From: Aphelocoma coerulescens
Taxonomy: Eukaryota; Chordata; Aves; Passeriformes; Corvidae
Direction: 5' to 3'
Assembly: GCF_041296385.1 (NCBI RefSeq)
Contig: NC_091014.1
Location: 11,631,578 to 11,695,577 of the forward strand
DNA: 64,000 nt
The translations under genes and the position numbers were made by a program. A model generated the notes under the pieces. It did not search any database, was not told where the DNA came from, and saw nothing but the letters and a program-made list of their open reading frames with translations. Positions 51,401-61,260 of this stretch are shown one piece after another. The stretch's first letter is position 1. Each line of letters begins with the position of its first letter.

Positions 51401-54400
51401 CAAGAATATTTTGAAGAAAGGGTACGGAAACAAGAAATCCGAGCACGTGTCACATATGTCCTTCCTTTGCACAGTTTTATGGGAAGCAACAAATGTGTTC
51501 CAGCACTTTAACAGTAAGTCTTTTACTGGTTGCAAACCTAAATTTTGGATTTAGAAAGCTAGATAGAGTTACTATGAAACGGTGCCAGTTTTGCAGTAAT
51601 GTTACATTGTCTGGCTTTATTCCACCGATACTGAAGACAGTCTTTTACATTTAGCATTTAATTGAAGTTCTAGATGGTGTCAACCAGCAAATTTTAAAAT
51701 CAGTGAGAGAATATTTATGCAACTTTTGGAAAGCTGTTTTAAGAACATACTTAAGTCTTTTCTCTCCCTTGCTGAATGTGGTCATGGCAATTCTGAGTCA
51801 AGGCGGGGATACAAGAGTTAACAGAATCAATACTCAGAAGAAAAATAGCAACAGAATAAATATTCATGTTGGAATTCAAATACTTAACCTGGTGACTATA
51901 AGGAGATTCTTTACATTTCTAGACTCCTGTATTGTAAATTACAAGCCTTAGCCATGTGTTTTACATCTGAAAGCTCAATTCTCTTTACTGTTTAATGTGC
52001 TCTTAAAGATCAAATGTCCTTTTTTTTTTCCTTTTTTGTTTCCATGTATGCATCTTCCACTTAATCACTTTATGTTCTTTTGCTGCACCCATGGTTGAAG
52101 TCCCGAGTGTAGCACTAACAGATGTGACACGGTTCCTCCTATGGCTTGGTGGCGGTCCCTACAGAAAGCTGGGTTGTCAGCCTCAGTGAGTGGTGTGCAC
52201 CTGTGTTTGTATATACACACATACAGAGAGCTGCATCCAAGCCACTTTGGCCACTGTCTCAGAGTTCAAAGAATCTGCAGCATGAGTGTTAATTTTGTCC
52301 AGATGTAAGTTCTTTAGGTCAAACTGAGTCGTATGTAGGACCTCACCACAGGAATCTAATTTCTGGTGCTTCCTTCTTTGACCTTTTCTGTGCAGTTAAT
52401 TAGCAACTATTGTGACTATCAGTGAAGACTAGCAGGTGACAATTAGGTTTTCTATTTCTATGCACCAATTATATTTGATTTTACTGTCAGGCAATACAGT
52501 CAGTTATATGCACATGACAGAAAAAAAAACCTCACATGGCCATTAAAACATTCAATGTTCCTCAGTGTTGATGAAGAATTAAAGAAGCTCAACACACAAA
52601 TGTAGCACATATTTGCAATGTAGTCAAGTGCACAACAATAGACTTCTTAGCTTCTTTGTGGAGTTTTCTCTTTTTTTGTCTTTTTTGCTGACACTGAGAA
52701 ACAACAAAAATATTCCCAAATTTTTGTGGGTTCTTTGTGCTCAGTAGCTGGGGAGGTTTAACTTGCTATTTTTGATCTAATTCTTTACAAAGCAGAAGTG
52801 AATAGTAACAAATATGTCACTTTCTGTCATCATTGTTTCCAAAAGATGGTTCAAGAAGGTTTTCAAGGACATGATGTTTTTCAAGACTGATGAGTATGCT
52901 TTGTTTTACTGAACTATGACTTTAAAAGACAAAAAAAAAACCTTTTCCAAACATCCAGTTTTCTGACTTTGTGAGGATTCAACTTTTATTTTGAGCATAG
53001 CTTGACATGTCACTGTACATAGGTTTTGCAGCTGCTCTGGTTTGCCCAGGGATCCTGCCAGCTGTTGAGGCTGTGAAGTTATTGGGAGCTGGATTGGTAC
53101 CCAGGCACACCCAGCTGCAGTTTGGCTGGTGGTTCAGTGACTGACCATCAGTACAGCCAGATTATAGCTGGATTCTTTGTGCTGTTGGAGGGGCTGTCCC
53201 TTAGGTGAAATGTGAAACAGAAATCAGATTAGTAAAGTTTGAAGACTCAGACCTAAAGTGTGAGCCCATATATAGCTGTATAAACTCTAAGGCTCTGACT
53301 CTTGTGTGTGACCTACCATCTTTGATTTCACTATCACCTATTGTTATCCTCAAGCTTGAGTGTTGTTTGCCAAGTGGTGTGAAACAGCTGTTCCCTTTAA
53401 CCTCGAGCTGGTTGTTGAGACGTGTTCTCTAAACTGTGTTCACTCTTCTCTGGGCTGTGTTTTAAGGGATAATTGAAGTGGTTTGAGAACCTTGGGGCAG
53501 TGTTACTGCACATTTAGTGTTTTACTACCTGCTGTTGGGTAATATTTTTTAAATTGCTTTGTATGCGTGACTTAAATTTGTAGATCTAATACTCAAAATG
53601 GTGTGTTAGAAGGTTGAGAACACAAACCTGTTTATTTGGAGACTATGGTCCAGTTTCTGACCTTCCACCAGATTTCCTCATGGAACTATACTAAAAATAA
53701 ATTAATAGTATCCATATAAATAGTTCACATCCTATCCTCCTCCTAAGTGAAACCAAAAGAAAGGATACAAAGTTTCATGCTAAAGCAGCTGATCTAGCTA
53801 CAGAAATGTCCTTCTGTCTGGTCAAGTACATCACTCCTACTCAAGATGAAAACCTCCCAAAAGTAAGCAATTCCACTGCCTTTTCCCTGGATGTACGTAG
53901 CAGGCAGGAGTAGAGCTCTTCCTGGAAAATGGATGTGAGTCTGTGTGCTTCCCTTGAGGGAGAAGGAAATAATTTTTCGAGAAAAAGTTTATTTACCAAA
54001 TGCAATAATACATGGATTTGTTACTTTATATACTATATTCTATCACTTTTTTTTTTTTGCACTGTGAACACTTGCTTTATTATTCTAAACATACAAACTA
54101 ATTGCTATGTGTAAGTTCTGCAATTTGAATGCTTGCATTGTCTCATAGGCAATTATCGGTATCCAGTCAGACTGAATGAATAGAATTGTTGTACTTAGAA
54201 AGCTGAATGGTTTATATGGCTTTAAGAAATTAATTAAAACTACTGCTATTTAGCCTGCAGGTATAGCTTATACAACTTAATCCTAGTTGTAACAGATACA
54301 AGTATATTATGAGTCCATAAACACCTGTGTATTTCTAACTGGGATTTATTATTTCCCTGTGCAGTGTTAGGCAATAAATGAAGCTTCTGTGAAACATTTT

Positions 54401-57400
54401 TGCTGGGAAACTTCATCTGAAATCTATTATCATGTGACTTTTTTTGCAGTTCAGTCAGTTACAGTGATGAGAAGAGCCTCAGTAAAGTCCAGATTTAGTT
54501 TGCTGATGATAAGCACAAGAAGTTTGAAGGCCAACTCATGCTGACTGTACTCAGCCCTTTCAGAATAATTTCTTCTTGCCTGGACTTAGTTTAAATAAGT
54601 GTGCATCAGTTCACTGTCTCCATGACCTATTGAAAACAAAGTCTTCTACCAAATCTCTTTTTTTTCTATGAAGTTTTTCTATTGCCACTAATACTATACC
54701 TGATAAGGCAGATGTTTTATACAGATGATTCATTCATACGGTCACCCTCACATCAGTTCCCTCCACATCACAGTTTTCTGGAGCGATGTCTGCCAGGACC
54801 CACTGACTGGCCTGCTGCACTTGGAAAATGGGCTTTTGGGGCAGAGAGATCAGGGTATTTCAGGCTAGGAAGAGCTCAGGAGTGCATTCTGGAAAGCGCA
54901 CTCCATTGCAGAAGTCCTTGGCTGCAGCCCCGGCCGGCATGTCCTGCCCGCCCTCTGCGAGTGCCCTGACGTGGGGGAGGCACCCGTTCACACGACCCCG
55001 TGTGTGGAGCCTGGAGTGTCCAGGAACAGAACTTGGGAGGTCTGTAACAGGCTTGGACCAAGTCCTGTGTAAGACTCAGCGTTGATAATTGACTATCTCT
55101 GTGTCTGACATCATGCTTCAGTTCATGTCAAAGAAGGAATCTGAAAAAGTAGCTCAGTAAATTACAGGACTTCAGGAAGTATCAAACCACTTCCAAACAA
55201 ACTGAAGGTGCTGCCACATTGCCCATGAGACTTCAGCTCTTCCTCTTCTAGTAGAATAATGGGAATCAATATTCAGTGAGGTTTCAGGGAAGAAATTCAA
55301 GTTTCTTGGAATCTTAGTAACTGGCCTTATTTTAGAGGAATAGAGAAAGTTTTATTGTTTTATTTCGTATAGAGTCATCTTCTGTTCTCATTATAAGACA
55401 GAAACAGTTTGCTATTTTTCGTGATTGCTTTATGATCTTTGCAGTACCACTGACTTTGTTTTCTTAAATCTTCAACTCCTGAGCTCTTTTAGCAGAAATT
55501 TCTTGAACCAGGTTTAGTCACACTCCTGCTGTGTAGACCAATGTTTGGCAAAAAAATTATTGTATTTGTCTCACTATTCAGATTGCTCCAAGCACCTTTC
55601 TGCCAACTGTATTTGTTTGTGTGTTAAAAAAAATGATGTCTCTGAACTTTTGAATTGTGTAATATTCCTCAAGGCAGTGATATTTATAAGAGTAATGAAA
55701 ATTTGCACCTTCCTTTGATGACACGAAAAGAGGATGGTAGGGTTGAGACCAGCAGATCCTGCTGCTTCCTTCTGAACACGCAGCAGCAAACGTACATTCC
55801 TTTTCACACTCTGAATTTGCTTTGAAGCACATCTCTGCTATTGGATGTGTCAGTGGCTGTTTCAAAAATTTCTACTTTTTGGGCCAAAGAGCTTATATTT
55901 AGGACATTGGCTCACCAAGATGCTTGTACATTGCCAAAATCTTATATTTTTTTAGGGAACTTTAGAACTTTTTCTCTCTGGTTGTGCATCTGGGTTTTCT
56001 TTTTCTTCCTATTCTCCCTGTTGTTTTTGGGTGGTGATGAGTTTATTAATTGTAATAGCATTCTAATGCAGTGATATAAATCCCTTGCTAGTAGGAAACA
56101 GAAATAACAAATAGCTTCATATGCACTCAGTGCAAAGCACATGAAGTATAGAGTAACAAATGTCAAATAAGACAGGTTGTAAGAGTTGCCAGTGCACTTG
56201 GATGTCAGTGAAAAGGTGTGGAAGTAACAAGCCTTTGCTGTTTCCTATGCCCTACTTGGAGGCTGTTGTGTGCTGAAAATTCCATTGCTAGATTGCATGC
56301 TTATTTCTCTCTAGAATATCTCTGTTTGGGCATTTTCTTTTCCTTTGAGTTTACAGGAGAAAAGATACTTCTTTTTGCCTACATCAAACTTTCCACTGGT
56401 CCTCAAAAATTACCATTAGTAGCAGTTAACAAAGTGAAATATATACCATTAAAACCCAAGGGAGGCGTGTTTAGGAGGTAGGAGAGGCAGATGGGCTGAA
56501 TGATCACTTAACTCAATTTTTGTGATGTGGGATGCTAGGAATGAAGTTTATTAGCATGGGCTTTATAATAAAATCTTCCTTCTGACAAGTTTTCCAGGGA
56601 TGCACAACCAACTCATCCTCTCAGACCAGCAAAATGTGAACCTCATTGGACTCAATCTCATTAACTGTCTTGGTCACTGCACAGCACAATTTGAACCCAT
56701 AAAGAAAAATCAAATTCAGATTGTGTTTGCAGCCATTGTTATTTTTAGTTAAGCCACAAACCATTAATGGCTGTTTAAAGTAGGGGGTTCCGCATTTTTC
56801 TCCTCAAGCATGTGCTGCTTGCCTCCTACCCATGCAAGTACACAGCCAGCACACTTGGCTCCTCCAAGGCCATTGGAAAGGTTTCAAAGGAGCCAAGTTG
56901 CACTGGGGTTCTAAGAAGGGATCCTGTCTCTGCCTCATACAACCTCCTTAGGGTGGCTGTTCCCAAAGGATTTGTTTCTCTGCATAATGAAAGTGCAAGA
57001 TGATGCCTTTGGTCTTACAGGATGTGAAAGTGGGCCTTGGTAGTAGGTGCCCTTCCCAGTTATGGTCTTGGATGACTTTTGGCAAGTCACTTTCACTCTT
57101 TGTTTCTGCTTCTCTTTGAGTTGTTTACAAAGGTGCAACTGTTTCTGGCAAATTTTGTGTTCTGCCCTATGCTTCTGCTGCACAGAGTTGCAATTTTACT
57201 TTGAATCTGAAGCAAATTGATGCTGACAAATAAATTATCAGATAGATACATTAGCATCTTTGGTTTATGAGAAGTACCTTCCCACAGTCCCTCTTTGAAT
57301 CCCTAAGCTAGAGGGATTCTTGATCTTGGCTGCTATTAAACATGTCCAAGGAAGATTGCATTGAAGTATGAGGAAGAAAGTGGTGTGCAAACCAGTTTTC

Positions 57401-58395
57401 AGCTGTATTGACAACCTTACTTCTAGAATGCTATTTTCTTCTCACTCTCTTTCTGGTTTGGTGTTTCTTTGGATTTTTTTTTCCGTAAATCTTATTTCTT
57501 TTTATTATTTCTTCTGCTGGGATAGCAGTGCATAATTGTGGCAGCCCAGGGTTTATGTACAACCTCCAGATAAAATTTAGCTTCCTGTCTTTCAGTAGGA
57601 CACTGCTGTGTATTTTAAAACATTGAAATAACTCTTGCCATTTGTAATAAATAACCCAATATTTTAATTTCCTTGCTTGCTATCTCTTTTCCCTCATAAG
57701 TGATTGTCTTTCTTCACTTTCCTTTTTACCTGAGATTAGAAACTGGTCCAACAGAGCATTTAAAGATGCTTAGTTTGCATTCCTGAGAAGTCCTAGTGGA
57801 AATTCTTGTATGTCTTCAGTTAAACTCTAAGTGCTTAATATTTTCCTAGAGTAGACCACATTGCAACTGTAGCAGATTAAAACCTGCCCCTATTTTGTTC
57901 TCGTACACTTTTTGAATTTTTTAGAGGTTTCTGCTTTATTTCAATCTTTTGGCCTCATCCTACTGAAAATATGGTGACCAGTCTTTCAGTGGAATCATGT
58001 GAATTTCATTGCTTGCAAAAGATGTGAGTGCAGAGGTAAAGATCTACAGAGAAGGGATCATCTCTTAAAGTGATTAATCATTTTGTAAGGGCATAAAAGG
58101 AAGTTGGAAGTTTCATTAATTGAAGTTACAGTTTGTTACCTTTATATTGCCAATGATTCCTGTAAGAGACATGGATGACCCTGCAGCATTTTGAAATACT
58201 TGCAAGAAAACATACATAACCACTGACCTATGGGCCTGATGTTTTGAAAAATGCCCACAATGTTTTATTAAAGGAGTTACAGTTTCTACCTGTACTGAGA
58301 TTTCATGGGGAATTGTCACCATTAGGTATGACCTCATGCAGATCAAGAAAACTGACAACTATTTGTAAATTAGAGTTATCTCTGTGTTCTGTTTC
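45435..58395. other. Intron 2 distal segment
   Basis: About 13 kb with no supported gene. Noted pieces are an A-rich purine run (48592-48631), a TAAT-containing patch (52390-52500), a T run (54049-54058) and a CpG cluster (54897-55000). Frames of 60-95 codons occur at chance frequency and none is flanked by convincing splice sites with a known product. Confidence 0.55.
54897..55000. other. Small intronic CpG cluster with CRE-like site
   Basis: Nine CpG dinucleotides fall within 104 bases, in contrast to the CpG-poor surroundings. TGACGTGG (54967-54974) is a CRE/ATF-like half-site motif. It could be an intronic enhancer or minor promoter, or simply a GC-rich relic. No transcript evidence is available. 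Confidence 0.4.
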
Positions 58396-58539
58396 ACCTC
58401 AATAAATCAAGGCAGGTACCTTCAGATGGAGCTTTGGAGAATCTAAGCCACTCCCTTTCTCTCTTTAACCTCAATAAATCAAGGCAGGTACCTTCAGATG
58501 GAGCTTTGGAGAATCTAAGCCACTCCCTTTCTCTCTTTA
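58396..58539 (+). repeat. Perfect 72-bp tandem duplication
   Basis: The 72-base unit starting ACCTCAATAAATCAAGG and ending CTTTCTCTCTTTA occurs twice back to back (58396-58467 and 58468-58539) with no difference; identity runs three further bases. Perfect identity implies a recent duplication or an assembly artefact. Confidence 0.95.
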
Positions 58540-58542
58540 ACC

Positions 58543-60566
58543 CTCTGATTTTTCTCTCTCAGTGAGAATATACAGAGCTTCTACAAACTGGGCTCCTAAA
58601 TTCAATACCTCAGGTGCCTGCAGCAGACTGAATGACTCTGCCTAGCCTCCCCAATCAGCTAATGTACAAACTCACATCTCTTTGGGATTTGACTTAATTA
58701 ATACAAAAAAGAGACTAGTGCAAGCCATGTCCCTACTCTCAGATAACCTGGAATTCTTAACATGGAACTCGTGAACTGCTCTTAGTTGCTTATGTTTGCT
58801 GAGTCAGAAAGGCTTATGGGGCCATCTGGTTTTGGACAAATGCTGTTGGTTTTTCTCCTCCTAGAATGTTTGCAGGTCTGTTGTAATTAGTGGCAATCCT
58901 GACTTTGGGCCTGTGGTTTGTGCTGCTGTACAAAATATTTTTGATTTTTTACTGACCTGGCTCGCTTAATAGTCAAAGCCAGTTGTTACATATCACTTTC
59001 CTGTGTTTTTCTTGCCTGTTGATTTGCTCCAGAAGATGATGCTTAGATTACTTGTAATCCTAACGGCCACAGAGGATTTGGCATTGGTTTGGGTTGTTAC
59101 TGTGGTTGAGTGACTCAATAGCAATGATAACATATTTACCCTGGACCTTCCATCAGAGTGAAGTAGACAGGAGGCAACCCGACAGAAAGTTTCCAATAAG
59201 AACATTGCTCAGTCAGTTCAAAATGCAAATTGGGGACATAAAATCTTTCTGCCAAAAGCACTGTTTAAGAACTAATTTAAAAAAAACAGGCATTTTTATG
59301 TAGCCCCTTCCAAAGTATTTAGGCCACTATAAAACTTTTTTTTTTTTTTGGCATTGATATTGCAGTAAACTGAAGTTATGTAATATGCCACCCCTGCCCT
59401 TCTGAGCAGGCATTCAGAAGCTGCTGTCTGCGGCCCCACTTTGAGAAGTTTATAATCCAAATAAACAAGACAGACCAAAGCCATAAGGAGAAATAGAAAA
59501 ATGAAATGATGCACCTATGGCTCTGAATCTGGCCAGTAGTAGTGTTCAAGTTAATCTAAGAGGTGCTTGTCACAAGAAATATGTTGTTTCAGTAAGAAAA
59601 ACCTGGTTGATGCCAGCTACAAGCTGAGTCAATTGACTTTCAGAAACCACTCACTGTAATTTTAGAGACAAGACATAGGGAAAATGTGTTGATTTAATGA
59701 ATTCACAAACTGAGACAAAAGAAGTTAGAGCATCATCTTCCATGTCATGAAATGGAATCAGAAATAACATGGCCCTTATCACAGTGGGACATTCTGACAT
59801 ACACACCCACAATAATTAAGTGCTCTTTACCTTGACTTATAGCAAAAGAGATGAGATTCTGGGAATATTTTAATATTTTATCTTTTCCAGACTGGTAATC
59901 CTCATATATAATCATCAACAGTTATTTATATTTTATATAATGTTTATATAAAACAGGCTTTTATATTCTTGTTTTTTCTTCAGTACAGTGGCAAGCTTGT
60001 TTAACTACTTGCTCATTTCTGATTAGAATTTTTTCCCAAGGCTATTGACATAATTTTCTTTGTTCAATTAATTCTAGCTAAGTACTAATATTTCCTGAGT
60101 AATAGTATCATTGCAGCAGAGAAAACAGTTCCAACAAATTGCACTCTATACTCGTTAGGCAGACATCCACACACTAACATTAATAATTAATGTAATTTAT
60201 AGGTCTTATTTTAATTACAGTAATACAATAGCTATAAATAACCTTGAAAGATATTTAAAATGCCCTGTGTGAACAGCTGAAGGGATTTTTGATGTCAGCT
60301 ACTTGAAGCAGAATTTTTGCAGTGTATGAATAGTCTGGGGGCCGAGGCACAGAACAAAACCTGTCATTTAGCAGCAACATTTTATCAATTTGAAAAAGAA
60401 ATGTTATCACTTGGACCTGGGCTGTCTACCATCTCACTTGGTATGCACAAGTTCATACTAGCTGAAAGGATAGTCCTTTACCTTATTAGAGAGCTGGAGA
60501 AAGGGAAGCAGAATGGAAGGAGAAAACCAGTATTAATTACATGATCTGGACAGTGATCATTTATCT
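58543..60566. other. Intron 2 segment before the solo LTR
   Basis: Unique AT-rich sequence with a T run (59337-59349) and AT-rich palindromic words near 59905-59955. No gene is supported. Confidence 0.6.
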
Positions 60567-60571
60567 GTGAC
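60567..60571. repeat. LTR target-site duplication, left copy (GTGAC)
   Basis: The five bases GTGAC immediately precede the LTR terminus and match those at 61256-61260. This is the hallmark of retroviral-type integration. The sixth flanking base differs, so the duplication is exactly 5 bp. Confidence 0.85.
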
Positions 60572-61255
60572 TGTAGAAACTGTTCGTGAGGGCTCTGACG
60601 GTGACAGACGGAGATCTCTATAAGCAGATCTTGGAGCACGCTGTTTATTGCAAGGGACGTGGGTACAAGGGCACTGCTTAGAGCTGCCAGCTGCAGCTCC
60701 AAGCAGGCCCAAGGTGTAGGAGAGAGAGAGAGAGAGAGAGCAAGAGAGTAAGTAAAAGAGAAGAGCTAAGAGCAAGAGCTGAGAGAGCCAAGAGTTAAGA
60801 GCGTAAGAGAGTTAGGAGCGTCAGAGAGACGAATTAAGAGAGCGAGGTCCTTGTTACAATACAATAAATCTTCTTCTGTACTGAATATTCTAATTCTCAT
60901 TAGCCAATCTAGTACAAGGTACAAATCCTATAGCATTTACATACAGCCTATAAGAGTTATTACATTACCATAGAGCGTCACATTTTAACTCCTAAAAGCT
61001 CCTCTTTGGACCCCTTCTGCTGAGCTAGTAGGGTCTGCTCTGACCCTTGGACCTGTCTGCAAGCAGAGGGGATTGTTCAATCAAGAGGGGATTACCTTCA
61101 GTCGGCCATACCATTGTTTTCCAGTTGTTCAGTAACTAAGGCTTGGTATCTCAAAGGTGGCCTTCATTTCGATGTCGCTTATAGTTTTCATATTACCAAA
61201 ATCTTTTGTCAGGCAATCAGATTTATAAGGCTTTCCTGTTTCATCTTCCCCAACA
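60572..61255 (-). mobile_element. Solo LTR of an endogenous retrovirus
   Basis: On minus the element starts TGTTGGGGAAG (at 61255) and ends TTTCTACA (at 60572), giving the canonical TG...CA termini. It is 684 bp long and flanked by perfect GTGAC duplications. An AATAAA polyadenylation signal on minus lies at 60649-60644, and a TATA-like TTATAG near 60954-60949. A pyrimidine-rich stretch (plus-strand GA repeats, 60717-60850) separates them. No gag, pol or env sequence accompanies it, so it is a solo LTR left by recombination between the two LTRs of a provirus. The 5-bp duplication favours an ERVL-like or related class, but the family is not identified. Confidence 0.88.
60717..60850 (+). repeat. 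GA-rich degenerate repeat inside the LTR
   Basis: A pure GA dinucleotide run (about 60719-60740) passes into degenerate units resembling AAGAGC / TAAGAG / GAGAGC up to about 60850. On the LTR sense strand this is a CT-rich tract upstream of the polyadenylation signal. Confidence 0.85.
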
Positions 61256-61260
61256 GTGAC
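61256..61260. repeat. LTR target-site duplication, right copy (GTGAC)
   Basis: This GTGAC directly follows the TG-side LTR terminus and matches 60567-60571. Confidence 0.85.
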
